The notes under the pieces are model-generated. The model ran no database searches and was not told where the DNA came from. It worked only from the letters and a program-made list of their open reading frames with translations. The position numbers and the translations under genes were made by a program. DNA of 64,000 nt. Source: FEN-1219 sp964503125. Its GTDB lineage: Bacteria; Pseudomonadota; Gammaproteobacteria; Steroidobacterales; Rariloculaceae. Positions 55,439 through 64,000 of the stretch are shown piece after piece (within the stretch, counting starts at the first letter, position 1; each line of letters starts with the position of its first letter). The DNA lies in the NCBI GenBank assembly GCA_964503125.1, contig CAZCZE010000001.1, forward strand, positions 62,001 to 126,000. The letters run 5' to 3'.

Positions 55439-57889
55439 GTGCGTCTCGAACAGCTCCGTAACGACATCGTGTTCGCGTGCCGCCAGTTCGCGCGCCAGCC
55501 GCGCTTTTTCGGCGTGGTCGCGCTGACGCTCATCGTCGGGATCGCCGCGAGCACGAGCATCTTCGCCGTCGTCGACGGCGTGTTGCTGCGGCCGCTCCCC
55601 TATCCCGATTCCACGCGGCTCGTGCGTCTCGACACGAGCAGCTTTCGCGGCGAGTACTACCACTTGCGCGAACAGGCGACGACGATGGACATCGCGGCCT
55701 ACTATCCGGCGCCCAGAGAGGTCACTGTCAACGTCGGCGACCAGCCCATGAGCTTGCCGGGCGCCGGAGTGACGGCCGACCTCTTCGACGTGCTCCGCGT
55801 GCGCCCGGCGCTCGGCCGAGGATTCACTCGAGAGGAAATGCTCACCGACGGGCCCGGCATCGTCGGCGGCACGTACTGGCGTACGTACGGCGTCGTCATC
55901 CTCAGCGACGGCGCGTGGCGATCGTTCTTCGCCGCCGATCCGGCCGCGATCGGCCGCTCGCTCGTCATCGAGGGCGTGCCGCACACGATCGTCGGCGTCA
56001 TGCCGCCGACGTTCAATTTCCCCGCGGCGGCGACGGCGTTCTGGTTTCCGCACAACCTGGATCCCGGCGGCTATTGGGGCGGCAACGTCGCGACGATGAT
56101 CGGCCGCTTGCGCGACGGCTACGAGATCGACGAGGCGCAAGCGGAACTGCGCACGTTGAGCGCCGGCTTCCGCGAGCTCCTGCCCTGGGCGCAGTTCCTG
56201 CCCGCCGACAACGTCTATGGCGCGGACTTCGAGGTGCGTTCTTTGTCCGACGACATCGTTGGCCAGGCGCGCCCAGTGCTATTGCTCCTGCTCGCGGCCA
56301 TCGGCACCGTACTACTCGTCGTCTGCGTGAACGTGGCGAATCTCTTGCTGGCGCGCGGCGCGGCACGCGAGCGTGAGCTCGCGACGCGCGCCGCGCTCGG
56401 CGCTGCACGCGGCCGCCTCGTGCGCCAGCTGCTCGTCGAGAACGTCACGCTCGCCATCGTCGCGGGCGCGGTCGGCGCCTTGGCTTCCTTCGCCACGTTG
56501 CAGCTCGTCCTGGCGTTGCTGCCGCCGGATTTGCCGCGCCTCACCGAAATCCGCATCGACCTGCGCGTGCTCGCGTTCGCGCTCGGGGCGTCGCTCGCGA
56601 CGGGCATCGTGTTCGGTTTACTACCGGCGCTGCGCGCGACGCGCGCGGGAGCGGCGCTCGCCGCGCGCGGCACGGGTGCCGCATCCATCGGCGCCGGCGA
56701 GAGTCGCCTCACGCGTGGGCTGGCCGCCGTCGAGCTCGCCTTCGCCGTCGTACTCGTCGTCGCCGCGACGCTGCTGATTCGCAGCTTGCTGAACCTGACG
56801 GCCGTGGATCCTGGATTCCGTACGGAGCAGCTCGTCGCGGCGCGCGTTTCGCCGCCGGGCTTCGTCGACCAGAATCCGGGATCTCGGCGGCAGTTCATCG
56901 GCGAGCTGCTCGAGCGCCTCGACGGCGCGCCGGGCGTCGAGTCGGCCGCCGTCGCCAGCGCCATTCCCTTCGACGTCGGGCTGTTCGGCGCAGGACTCGA
57001 GGTCGAGGGCGGCAGCGACGCGTTTACACCCACGTATCTCGGCGTCAGCGATTCTTACATCCAGACGATGGGCACGGCGCTGCTCGAGGGCCGGTCACTC
57101 ACGGCGGCGGACCGCTCGGGCTCCCAGCGGGTCGTGGTCGTGAGCCGCTCCTTTGCGCGCGCGAACTTCCCGGATGGCAGCCCGATCGACAAGCGGGTCC
57201 GCTTCAGAGATGGACGGCAGCCTCCCGAGGGCGACACGGCATGGCCGTGGTTCACGATCGTCGGCGTCGTCGACGACGTGCGCTTCGACGACCTGCGGAC
57301 GGAGCCCGAGCCCGTGCTGTACCTGCCGCACGAGCAGTTCTGGGACTGGATTTCGCTGCGTGTCGTCGTGCGCACCGCCGAGGATCCCGCTCGTTTCGCG
57401 GCGCTGTTGCGCACGATCGTCGGCTCGCTCGATGCCGGCGCGGCCGTCAGCGACGTTCGCGCCTACGCAACGCGCGCGGGCGATACGATCGCGCGATCGC
57501 GCTTCACGGCTTACTTGCTCGGCGCGTTCGCGACCGTTGCGGTGTTCCTCGCGGCGATCGGCGTCTATGGCGTGCTGTCGTACGCACTGAGCCGGCGCGT
57601 CCCCGAGATCGGCGTTCGCGTCGCCTTCGGCGCGAGCCGGCGCGCCGTGTTCGCGCTGCTGTTCGGTCAAGGGTTGCGCCTCACGCTCGTGGGTGTCGCC
57701 GTGGGCATTCCACTGGCGATCGGCGCCTCGCAGCTGCTATCGGGCCTGCTCTTCGGCGTCGACCCGTTCGGCGTGGGCACGCTCGCGGCGGTGGCGATCG
57801 GGGTCGCCGGTGTGGGCGCCCTGGTCTCCTGTTGGCCGGCCTTGACCGCGGCGCGTGTGGACCCGATGCAGGCGCTGCGCGATCAGTAA
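55439..57889 (+). CDS. Orphan MacB/FtsX-type ABC permease (duplicated ADOP type)
   Basis: An 816-residue permease with two FtsX units. N-terminus RQFARQPRFFGVVALTLIVG is followed by a MacB periplasmic domain; the first core with DIVGQARPVLLLLLAAIGTV; a second half starting TRGLAAVELAFAVVLVVAAT and the C-terminal SRRVPEIGVRVAFGASRRAV. No ATPase gene is adjacent, as is usual for these orphan permeases, which are frequent in soil bacteria. Function unknown, perhaps export of a toxic compound. The GTG start has CGGAGGG upstream. Confidence 0.9.
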   Translation: MRLEQLRNDIVFACRQFARQPRFFGVVALTLIVGIAASTSIFAVVDGVLLRPLPYPDSTRLVRLDTSSFRGEYYHLREQATTMDIAAYYPAPREVTVNVGDQPMSLPGAGVTADLFDVLRVRPALGRGFTREEMLTDGPGIVGGTYWRTYGVVILSDGAWRSFFAADPAAIGRSLVIEGVPHTIVGVMPPTFNFPAAATAFWFPHNLDPGGYWGGNVATMIGRLRDGYEIDEAQAELRTLSAGFRELLPWAQFLPADNVYGADFEVRSLSDDIVGQARPVLLLLLAAIGTVLLVVCVNVANLLLARGAARERELATRAALGAARGRLVRQLLVENVTLAIVAGAVGALASFATLQLVLALLPPDLPRLTEIRIDLRVLAFALGASLATGIVFGLLPALRATRAGAALAARGTGAASIGAGESRLTRGLAAVELAFAVVLVVAATLLIRSLLNLTAVDPGFRTEQLVAARVSPPGFVDQNPGSRRQFIGELLERLDGAPGVESAAVASAIPFDVGLFGAGLEVEGGSDAFTPTYLGVSDSYIQTMGTALLEGRSLTAADRSGSQRVVVVSRSFARANFPDGSPIDKRVRFRDGRQPPEGDTAWPWFTIVGVVDDVRFDDLRTEPEPVLYLPHEQFWDWISLRVVVRTAEDPARFAALLRTIVGSLDAGAAVSDVRAYATRAGDTIARSRFTAYLLGAFATVAVFLAAIGVYGVLSYALSRRVPEIGVRVAFGASRRAVFALLFGQGLRLTLVGVAVGIPLAIGASQLLSGLLFGVDPFGVGTLAAVAIGVAGVGALVSCWPALTAARVDPMQALRDQ

Positions 57890-57966
57890 CCAAGCGGTCA
57901 TACGCCCGCAAAGATCGCGGCGCAAATTGCGAGCGCAGACGAAAGGGCAATCAAGGAGGAACCGTC

Positions 57967-58398
57967 ATGCGTCCCATCGACTCGAGCCTGCCGCCCGACA
58001 TCCGCGTGTGGCGAGTCGCGGCCGTCATTCACGCGAGCATCCCGCGCACGGTCGTGCGCACGCCCACCGTCATCGAGCACCGGCGCGACGGCGACACGCG
58101 CCCGCCCGGCGATCGCGAGCTGCTCGACCTCGCGCTCAACATCCTCAATGTGTTCGTGGAGCCGCGCTGCGGCGCAACCAACGACCTCGAGCCCGTCAAG
58201 TGCTTTCGCGGCCATTGCTCGTCGTTCGCCGCGCGCCACCACGCAACCTTCGCGCGAGAGTTTTTGCGACCGTTGCCCGCCGAGGGCGGCGCCATCGCCA
58301 CGGCCGCGATCGCCACATGGATCGACCGGCAACGCCGTGCGACGGCCGACGAGCTTGCGGATGAGGCGGACTCCTACCTCGACGCGCTGTCGGCCTAG
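57967..58398 (+). CDS. Conserved hypothetical protein, soluble
   Basis: A 143-residue protein of unknown family from the ATG at 57967, with a strong AAGGAGG ribosome site. It has few marks: RELLDLALNILNVFVEPRCG, ECVKC-like stretch VKCFRGHCSSF with two Cys and a His close together, and a helical end ADELADEADSYLDALS. The Cys/His group could bind a metal. It follows the MacB-type permease by 77 bases and may be cotranscribed with it. Confidence 0.55.
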   Translation: MRPIDSSLPPDIRVWRVAAVIHASIPRTVVRTPTVIEHRRDGDTRPPGDRELLDLALNILNVFVEPRCGATNDLEPVKCFRGHCSSFAARHHATFAREFLRPLPAEGGAIATAAIATWIDRQRRATADELADEADSYLDALSA

Positions 58399-58405
58399 CG
58401 CCGCG

Positions 58406-58936
58406 CTAGATCAGGCTCGACAGGAAGTCGTCGACCGCCGCCCGTACGGCCCCCGAGGAAAGCCTCGGGTATTTCGAGTACACGGACGCCGGAATGTCCT
58501 GCACCAGATTCCTGAATCGATCGGGTTCCACCATTCCGCTCGTGACGAATGCTCTGGCATCGGCCAGATCGCGGGCGAAACCCCGTACGATTTTCGATAG
58601 GAGCTGCGCGTAAGGGTCGTAGTGATAGAAGCTCACGCGGCCCACGGTTTCTACGAACACGTGTCGAGCCTCACTTCCGTCTAGGGGGGGCACGAAATCC
58701 TCGGGCCTCACGAACTCGATATTCAGGTTCAGGCGCTCCTTGATGTTCTGCACGTCGCGAAAGATGTCGTCTTGTTTGGTATACAGATCGGCATCGATCG
58801 ACGATTCCCGCCATCCTTCGAAGACTGCCGTGCCGCCGCCGACGAGATAGATCCGATAGTGTCGTTTCGATTTGGCCGAACGCGCGAGCTCCCGCATCAG
58901 CGCCAGCAGCGATTCACGCGTGAGCCTATCTCGCAT
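58406..58936 (-). CDS. Nucleotidyltransferase-like protein (DUF6036/AbiEii-type), possible toxin
   Basis: 176 residues from the ATG at 58936 (an upstream ATG at 58972 is an alternative). The start of the fold has YRIYLVGGGTAVFEGWRESS followed by IDADLYTK, the Gly-rich loop and Asp-x-Asp metal pair of a nucleotidyltransferase, as in type IV AbiEii/MenT-like toxins and DUF6036 proteins. It overlaps the upstream small gene by 11 bases, a toxin-antitoxin-like arrangement. The activity is inferred, not shown. Confidence 0.65.
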   Translation of the reverse strand: MRDRLTRESLLALMRELARSAKSKRHYRIYLVGGGTAVFEGWRESSIDADLYTKQDDIFRDVQNIKERLNLNIEFVRPEDFVPPLDGSEARHVFVETVGRVSFYHYDPYAQLLSKIVRGFARDLADARAFVTSGMVEPDRFRNLVQDIPASVYSKYPRLSSGAVRAAVDDFLSSLI

Positions 58937-59378
58937 CGGCGGCGTGCCGCCGTCGCGCGACGCGACAGGCATCGGCGAAGGACTCGATTTGCTGCAGATA
59001 AGCGGCGTAGCGCGCGTGCGCGAGGTCTCCTCTCGCGCGCGACAGCAGGTCGTAGAGGCGATCCTCCGGATCGGCTTGCACGGCGCCGATCGGGATGCCT
59101 TCGCGCCGGAGTCGCGGCGCGGCCAGCGACACGACCAAGCTCTCCGCGCTGACCGTTCCGTCCGCGAGATCGGCGAGACCGGTGTCGACGATCTCCCCGC
59201 CGGGCAGTCCGAGTGCTGCCAAGCTGGAAGCGCCGAAGCGCTCTCGAATCCAACGCGACGAAGCTGCGCGACAGGCCGTCGCTCGCCGTGCCTCGGAGGT
59301 CAGCCGCGCGGCGCGGGCCTTACCGCCCGCACGGCCGTAACGCATGAACCGCTCGCGGATCTCTCTCGGCAGTTTCAT
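58926..59378 (-). CDS. Small basic partner of the nucleotidyltransferase (possible antitoxin)
   Basis: A 150-residue protein with an Arg/Ala-rich N-terminus (RYGRAGGKARAARLTSEARR and a helix SRWIRERFG), then a helical C-terminal region (AVQADPEDRLYDLLSRARGD, ARYAAYLQQIESFADACRVA). It is the first of an overlapping pair with the nucleotidyltransferase gene. The N-terminal GGKARA pattern is seen in small DNA- or RNA-binding partner proteins. It may be an antitoxin, but the family was not recognised. Confidence 0.6.
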   Translation of the reverse strand: MKLPREIRERFMRYGRAGGKARAARLTSEARRATACRAASSRWIRERFGASSLAALGLPGGEIVDTGLADLADGTVSAESLVVSLAAPRLRREGIPIGAVQADPEDRLYDLLSRARGDLAHARYAAYLQQIESFADACRVARRRHAADAR

Positions 59379-59479
59379 TGCCGTAGCCTATCCCTAGGGG
59401 GTAAGCATTTCAACGGGCTGCGCTAAGGCAGTCGCAATCCGTTCACGGGCGCAACGGCCGGCCCGCGCGGATGGCCCGC

Positions 59480-60796
59480 TCAGAGCGTCAGCTTCACGCG
59501 TGCGATGCAGCCCTTCGCGTCCGTACGATTCTCGAGCCCGATGCTGCCGCCGTGGTTCTCGACGATCTCGCGCGACAGCACGAGGCCGATGCCGGTGCCG
59601 TGCGGCTTCGTGGTGAAAAACGGCACGAACAGATTGTCCGTGCGCGAAATGCCCGGGCCGTCGTCCTCGACCTCGATGAACACGTTGCCGCCGTCGCGGC
59701 GCCAACGGACGCGCACGCCACCCGACTCGCCCGCGGCTTCGACGCCGTTGCGCATGAGGTTGATGAGCACCTGCTCGATCTGATCGGGGTCGAGCGACAG
59801 GCGCACGTCGGGCCCGGGCTCGACGGCGATACGCGAACCGTGCAGCGACGCGACGCGACGGACGAGCGCGCCCAAGTCCGCCTGCTGGCGCGCCGGCGGC
59901 GGCAGGCGCGCGAGCCGCGCATACGCGCCCATGAAGCGCTCGAGGGACTCGGCGCGGTCATGGATGACCGTGAGCCCGGCCTTGGTGTCGTCGCGCCAGT
60001 CGGAGGGCAACGGGTGGCGCGTCACGAGCTTGCGCACCGTGCCTGCCACCGATTTGATCGGCGCGAGCGAGCTGTTGAGCTCGTGGCCGATGACGCGCAC
60101 GATGCGCTGCCACGCCTGCCGCTCCTCTTCACGCAGCGCGCGGCTGAGCTCGCTGATCACGAGCAGCTCGTGGGGCTTGCCGCCTTCGCGGAAGCTGCGG
60201 CGGCGGACTTCCCACCGCCCTGCGCCGGTCGGGAACACGTGCGACACGATGCGGCCCGACGGCTCGGCCAGCATCTCGCGAAGGCCGAGCTCAGCGGCCG
60301 TGTGCCCGGTCAGCGCATCGATCGAGCGACCCAGCAGCGCCTCGCCTGCGCGATTCACGAGCCGCAGCCGGAGTCCCGCGTCGAACGCGAACACGGCGAT
60401 GTCGACGTCGGCGATGATCTTCTGCAGCAGCGCACCGGCCTCGAGCGCCTCGAGCCGCTGGTCGTAGAGCGTGCGGCTCAGCGTGTTGACCTCGACCATG
60501 ACCTCGCCGAACGAGTCCTCGGGATCGACGTTGCGGCCGCGCATCGAGTAATCGCCTTCGCGCAGGGCCTCGAGCATATTGGCGAGCGTCTGGAGCGGCC
60601 GCACGACGTGGCGGCGCACGGCCGCGAGGCCTATAGCCACGAACAACGTCATGAACCCGACGATCGTCCAGCGCAGCGGCTCGACCGCCCCCGACACGTA
60701 TAGCAGGATGACGGCCGCGACCCACGCGGGCGCCACGGCGAGCAGCACGAGCAACAAGACTCGGTTCTGGAAGCGCAGTCGCCTGCGCCGCGTCAC
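59480..60796 (-). CDS. NtrY-like sensor histidine kinase
   Basis: A 438-residue kinase: two transmembrane helices (about 12-31 and 40-60), a HAMP linker, a PAS domain (about 125-195, with DIAVFAFDAGLRLRLVNRAG), a HisKA region with His in RVIGHELNSSLAPIK (about residue 240) and an ATPase domain (NLMRNGVEAAG, DDGPGIS, GTGIGLVLSREIVENHGG). Its start overlaps the stop of the NtrC-like gene (ATGA), so it is the sensor for that regulator. Signals of NtrY-type kinases include nitrogen status and redox; not determinable here. Confidence 0.92.
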   Translation of the reverse strand: MTRRRRLRFQNRVLLLVLLAVAPAWVAAVILLYVSGAVEPLRWTIVGFMTLFVAIGLAAVRRHVVRPLQTLANMLEALREGDYSMRGRNVDPEDSFGEVMVEVNTLSRTLYDQRLEALEAGALLQKIIADVDIAVFAFDAGLRLRLVNRAGEALLGRSIDALTGHTAAELGLREMLAEPSGRIVSHVFPTGAGRWEVRRRSFREGGKPHELLVISELSRALREEERQAWQRIVRVIGHELNSSLAPIKSVAGTVRKLVTRHPLPSDWRDDTKAGLTVIHDRAESLERFMGAYARLARLPPPARQQADLGALVRRVASLHGSRIAVEPGPDVRLSLDPDQIEQVLINLMRNGVEAAGESGGVRVRWRRDGGNVFIEVEDDGPGISRTDNLFVPFFTTKPHGTGIGLVLSREIVENHGGSIGLENRTDAKGCIARVKLTL

Positions 60797-62154
60797 AACC
60801 CGAACTTTTCCATGCGCCTGTAGAGCGCCGAGCGGCTCATGCCGAGCTCGTCGGCGGCCGCGACGACGTTGCCGTCGTGGCGCGCGAGCGCTGCGCGAAT
60901 CGCGTCGAGCTCCACCTCGTCGAGCGTCATCGGCTGCTTACGATCGCCCACCGATGGCGCGGCCGCCATGAGCCGAAGATCCACGGGCTCGACGGCGGTG
61001 CCGCGCGCCATGAGCACTGCGCGCTCGACGACGTGGTCGAGCTCGCGCACGTTGCCCGGCCAGGCGTAACGGCGCAGCGCCGACAGCGCGGCCTCGGAGA
61101 ACGCAGTGACGGGCCGGCGGTGATGCTGCGCGTGCTGCTGGAGCGAGCGCTGCGCGAGCAGCACGATGTCGTCGCCGCGCTCGCGCAGCGGCGGTAGGTG
61201 GATGTGGATCGTGTTCAGACGGTACAGCAGGTCCGAGCGAAAACGGCCGGCCGCGATCTCGGCGTCGATGTCGGCGTTGGTCGCGGCGAGCACGCGAACG
61301 TCGGCGCGCTGCGTCCGCGACGAGCCGAGCCGCTCGAACTGGCCGTCCTCGAGCACGCGCAACAACCGGCCCTGCTGCGCCACGGGGATGTTCGCGATCT
61401 CGTCGAGGAACAGCGTGCCGCCGTCGGCGAGCTCGAAGCGGCCGACGCGGTCGCTCTTGGCATCCGTGAACGCGCCTTTCACGTGGCCGAACATCTCGCT
61501 CTCGAACACGGTCTCGGCGAGGCTGCCGATGTTGACGGTGACGAGGCTGCGCTCGCGCCGCGTCGAGCCCTCGTGGATGAGTCGTGCGACGAGCCCCTTG
61601 CCGCAGCCGCTCTCGCCCGTGATGAGCACATTCGCGTCGGTCGGCGCGACGCGCTCGATGGTCTCGAGCACGGGCTGCATCGCCGCGGACTCCGCGATCA
61701 ATACCTCGCCCGAGCCCTTGAGCTGGCGGTTCTCGGCTTCGAGCGTGCGCGCGCGCTGCAGCGCGCGACCGAGCGCCACCTGCGTGCGCAGCAGCGCGAG
61801 CAGCCGCTCGTTGTCCCACGGCTTCTCGATGAAATCCTGAGCGCCGCGGCGCATGCCTTCGACGGCGAGACCGATCGTGCCCCACGCCGTCATGAGCACG
61901 ATCGGCGTGTGCGCGTCAAAGCCGCGGATCTTCGTCACGGCGTCGAGACCCTCGTCGCCGGACGTCGTGTCGCGCGTGTAGTTCAAGTCCATGAGCACCG
62001 CGTCGGCCGCGCGCTCGTGCAGCGCAGCGACGAGCGCCTCGGGATTGGCGAAGGTCTCCGTGTGGTACCCGTCGCTCTTGAGCAGCAGCCGCAGCGACTC
62101 GAGCACGTCGCGCTGATCGTCGGCTACGAAGATGCGGGGGGAGCGAGTGGACAT
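60793..62154 (-). CDS. NtrC-type sigma-54-dependent response regulator
   Basis: A 453-residue regulator. Receiver domain with Asp in LMDLNYTRD (residue about 55) and Lys in IEKPWD; AAA+ domain with Walker A GESGCGKG, GAFTDA loop (needed to contact sigma-54), Walker B GGTLFLDEI, and R-finger region; Fis-type helix-turn-helix at the end (NVVAAADELGMSRSALYRRM). It activates sigma-54 promoters when phosphorylated by the NtrY-like kinase. The pair occupies one operon and may control the LolD-like ATPase gene next to it, 54 bases downstream in the promoter direction. Confidence 0.95.
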   Translation of the reverse strand: MSTRSPRIFVADDQRDVLESLRLLLKSDGYHTETFANPEALVAALHERAADAVLMDLNYTRDTTSGDEGLDAVTKIRGFDAHTPIVLMTAWGTIGLAVEGMRRGAQDFIEKPWDNERLLALLRTQVALGRALQRARTLEAENRQLKGSGEVLIAESAAMQPVLETIERVAPTDANVLITGESGCGKGLVARLIHEGSTRRERSLVTVNIGSLAETVFESEMFGHVKGAFTDAKSDRVGRFELADGGTLFLDEIANIPVAQQGRLLRVLEDGQFERLGSSRTQRADVRVLAATNADIDAEIAAGRFRSDLLYRLNTIHIHLPPLRERGDDIVLLAQRSLQQHAQHHRRPVTAFSEAALSALRRYAWPGNVRELDHVVERAVLMARGTAVEPVDLRLMAAAPSVGDRKQPMTLDEVELDAIRAALARHDGNVVAAADELGMSRSALYRRMEKFGL

Positions 62155-62208
62155 TGGCGGCTCGCGAATGGCCTCGGCGAATCTTACCGGTGCCGACGGT
62201 TTCGTGTC

Positions 62209-62883
62209 TTAAAGCTTGCGGTCCGCGCCGATCCAACCGTCGCCAAGCTCGATGACGCGCCGGCCGAAGGCTGCGACGCGCTCGTCGTGCGAGACCTGCA
62301 CGATCGTCGTGCCGTTCTCGTTCAACCCTTTCATCAGCTTCATGATCTCCTCGCCCTGGCTCCAGTGCAGGCTACCCGTCGGCTCGTCGGCGAGCACGAC
62401 GCGGGGACGCGCGATGACGGCGCGCGCCACGGCGACCTGCTGCTGCTGGCCGCCCGAGAGCTGCGTCGGGTAGAGATCCTTCTTGCCGACCATCTGGAAG
62501 CGGTCGAGGATCTCCGCGACGCGCGCCTCGCGCTCCTTGCGCGCCACGTCGCGGTACGACAGCGGAATCTCGAGGTTCTCGTAGACGGTCAGGTCGTCGA
62601 GCAGATGGAAGTGCTGGAACACGAAGCCGATGTTCTCTTTGTTGATGCGGCCGCGCTCCTTGACGCTGGCCTTGTGCAAGGGCTTGTCGTCGAACCAGTA
62701 CTCGCCGCCGTATTCGCCGTCGAGCATTCCCAGGATCGCGAGCAGCGTGGACTTGCCCGAGCCCGACGGACCCATGATCGTCACGAACTCGCCCTCGGCG
62801 ATCTCGATGCCGATCTGGCGGAGGACCCAGGATTGGCCACCCTTGTAGGGGTAGGACTTCTCTACGTTTTGCATCCGAATCAT
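62209..62883 (-). CDS. LolD/MacB-like ABC transporter ATP-binding protein
   Basis: A 224-residue ATPase. Walker A GPSGSGKST (residues 38-46), Q loop FVFQHF, signature LSGGQQQQVAVARA, Walker B VVLADEPTGSL, and H loop VSHDE. The D-loop region reads TGSLHWSQGEE instead of the common TGNLDSKTG. This is the family of LolD and MacB-type ATPases that power FtsX-type permeases for lipoprotein or toxin export. No adjacent permease in the same direction; two separate MacB-type permeases are in the window (55439 and 63681). The start is the ATG at 62883 or 62874. Confidence 0.9.
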   Translation of the reverse strand: MIRMQNVEKSYPYKGGQSWVLRQIGIEIAEGEFVTIMGPSGSGKSTLLAILGMLDGEYGGEYWFDDKPLHKASVKERGRINKENIGFVFQHFHLLDDLTVYENLEIPLSYRDVARKEREARVAEILDRFQMVGKKDLYPTQLSGGQQQQVAVARAVIARPRVVLADEPTGSLHWSQGEEIMKLMKGLNENGTTIVQVSHDERVAAFGRRVIELGDGWIGADRKL

Positions 62884-63124
62884 CGTTGGCCTCTTGCTCC
62901 GTTCATGCTCGAACCCCAAAGCAACTCGTGTGCCAATCAAGCGGGCGCCTTTAACCCCATGTTCTACAGAGGTTTTAAGGACCAATGCCCGAACGGGCTG
63001 CTGCCAGGCACATCCCGCGATCGCCGGCCGGCGTCCCATTTTCGGGACCGGCGCGGCACTGCGTATAGTATTGGCGACTTTCGACCGGCGCCTCCTCAAT
63101 AACCAGAACGACAAGGAGATCTTC

Positions 63125-63616
63125 ATGCCCGCGCTCATCGCACTCGCAGTCTCGGTCGGCGTGCTCGCCGTCGTCGCGACCTGGATTTTCTTTCTCGACC
63201 CCGTCGCCACCGCCAACCTGCAGGTATGGCAAGCGTTCATCGCGTGGGGCTGCCACTATCACTGCGGCGGCAAGTTCACGGGGACGCGCAACACGATACT
63301 CTGCATGAGCTTCGGCGCGGTCGTGGGCATGACGGCCGGCCTGCTCGCCCTCGACGTCTTCGGCCCGCTCGGCCAGTTCGCCGCGCCCGTCGCGGTGGGT
63401 TTGGGCGCCACCGTCATCGTGCTCGCATCGAAGATCCCGTTGCTCGCCACGATTCCGGCGAGCGTCTATGGCTTCGCGAGCGTCGCGGGGCTGTTCCTGC
63501 TCGGCCAGGGCATGACGCCGACGAGCGCACTCGTGCCGACGATCCTGTCGATCATCATCGGTGCGGCGTTCGGCTACGTCTCCGAAGCTGTCGCGGGCGC
63601 GCTGACGAAGAAGTAG
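63125..63616 (+). CDS. DUF1097-family membrane protein
   Basis: A 163-residue membrane protein with five predicted transmembrane helices, of the DUF1097 (YcdZ-like) type: ALIALAVSVGVLAVVATWIF, VWQAFIAWGCHYHCGGKFTG (Cys and two His), VVGMTAGLLALDVFGPLGQF and a final GQGMTPTSALVPTILSIIIG. The Cys-His patch might bind metal. The ATG at 63125 has AAGGAGA upstream. It is on its own, convergent with the permease gene and separated by a strong hairpin. Confidence 0.85.
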   Translation: MPALIALAVSVGVLAVVATWIFFLDPVATANLQVWQAFIAWGCHYHCGGKFTGTRNTILCMSFGAVVGMTAGLLALDVFGPLGQFAAPVAVGLGATVIVLASKIPLLATIPASVYGFASVAGLFLLGQGMTPTSALVPTILSIIIGAAFGYVSEAVAGALTKK

Positions 63617-63632
63617 CTCGGGTCTGCCCAAG

Positions 63633-63668
63633 CGCCGTCGCCGGCAGCGTTTCGCTGCCGGGACGGCG
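63633..63668. terminator. Bidirectional terminator hairpin
   Basis: CGCCGTCGCCGGCAGCG, loop TTT, CGCTGCCGGGACGGCG: a 16-17 bp stem with one bulged base, between the convergent ends of the DUF1097 gene and the permease gene. It can serve both strands. Confidence 0.8.
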
Positions 63669-63680
63669 CGTCTCGAATCG

Positions 63681-64000
63681 CTATTCGTAGCGCAGCGCGT
63701 CGAGCGGATCGATGCGGCTCGCGCGCCGTGCCGCGATCCACACGGCCCCGAACGCCGTGGCCGCGAGCACCGTGGGCACGCCGACGAACACCAAGACGTC
63801 GCGCGCCTGGACGCCGTAGAGCACGGCCGCGAGGAACGTGGCCAAGAAAAAGGCCGCGACGATGCCGATGACGATGCCGACGCCCACGAGCGTCATGCCT
63901 TGCGCCACGATGCTCCAGCGCACGCGGTCCGCCTGTGCGCCGAGCGCCATCCGGATGCCGATCTCCTGCGTGCGGTGCTGGACCGAGTACGCCATGAGGC
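63681..64000 (-). CDS. ABC permease C-terminal part (MacB/FtsX type), cut by the window edge
   Basis: The last 104 or more residues of an FtsX-type permease: RTQEIGIRMALGAQADRVRW, a transmembrane stretch (AQGMTLVGVGIVIGIVAAFF), LYGVQARDVLVFVGVPTVLA, and the family end AARRASRIDPLDALRYE. The gene continues beyond 64000, so its true start is outside the window. It could form an export unit with the LolD-like ATPase at 62209-62883, which is read in the same direction. Confidence 0.9.
   Translation of the reverse strand, partial: LMAYSVQHRTQEIGIRMALGAQADRVRWSIVAQGMTLVGVGIVIGIVAAFFLATFLAAVLYGVQARDVLVFVGVPTVLAATAFGAVWIAARRASRIDPLDALRYE

Overview
The window is a 64 kb stretch of a high-GC bacterial chromosome, densely packed with genes, with many 4-bp ATGA/GTGA overlaps and many GTG or TTG starts. 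The gene families (TonB-dependent receptor with a YfiR partner, NtrY/NtrC-type pair, LolD/MacB-like ATPase, orphan FtsX/MacB-type permeases, DUF6152, DUF4252, PHA genes, bufferin genes) point to a free-living proteobacterium. A gammaproteobacterium near Steroidobacter/Nevskia-like groups is my best guess, but the genus is not determined. I saw no rRNA, tRNA, CRISPR array, phage or intact insertion sequence.

Layout. 0.2-4.7 kb: Crp/Fnr regulator, PAS protein, CheB-CheR-PAS fusion and a tiny lipoprotein. 4.7-7.1 kb: a complete bufferin (copper-buffering RiPP) operon bufA1-B1-C1-D1 on the minus strand, with a SigF-like ECF promoter. 7.4-15.0 kb: a signalling block of TonB receptor, REC-PAS-GAF-GGDEF-EAL protein, YfiR-like protein, CHASE8-type histidine kinase and single-domain response regulator. 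15.0-18.1 kb: an FtsX permease remnant, a double MoaF-domain protein (a copied piece of its 5' end lies beside the bufferin operon) and two NTF2-fold proteins. 18.1-23.9 kb: membrane hydrolase, ECF sigma factor with putative anti-sigma factor, a divergent pair including a protein with eight GSDFD repeats, a cyclase-FHA protein, and two tandem copies of a 51-52 residue membrane-protein gene with matching leaders and covarying 3' hairpins. 23.9-42.5 kb: mixed metabolic and envelope genes, including an Npt-type nucleotide transporter fused to a large periplasmic domain.

42.9-51.9 kb is the most striking part: an XRE regulator, two tandem acyl-CoA synthetases each fused to two FadR-type FCD ligand-binding domains, two small phasin-like proteins, a PhaE-like protein, a PhaC-type polyhydroxyalkanoate synthase and a PhaZ-type depolymerase. 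I read this as a PHA locus in which substrate activation is coupled to built-in metabolite sensing by FCD domains that have lost their DNA-binding half.

51.9-64.0 kb: a cyclase-family hydrolase, an ECF sigma/anti-sigma/PDZ operon, an orphan MacB-type permease, a candidate nucleotidyltransferase toxin-antitoxin pair, an NtrY/NtrC-type two-component system, a LolD-like ATPase, a DUF1097 membrane protein and a second permease cut by the window edge. Coordinates and motifs are read directly from the sequence. Family names rest on remembered motifs, with no database search.
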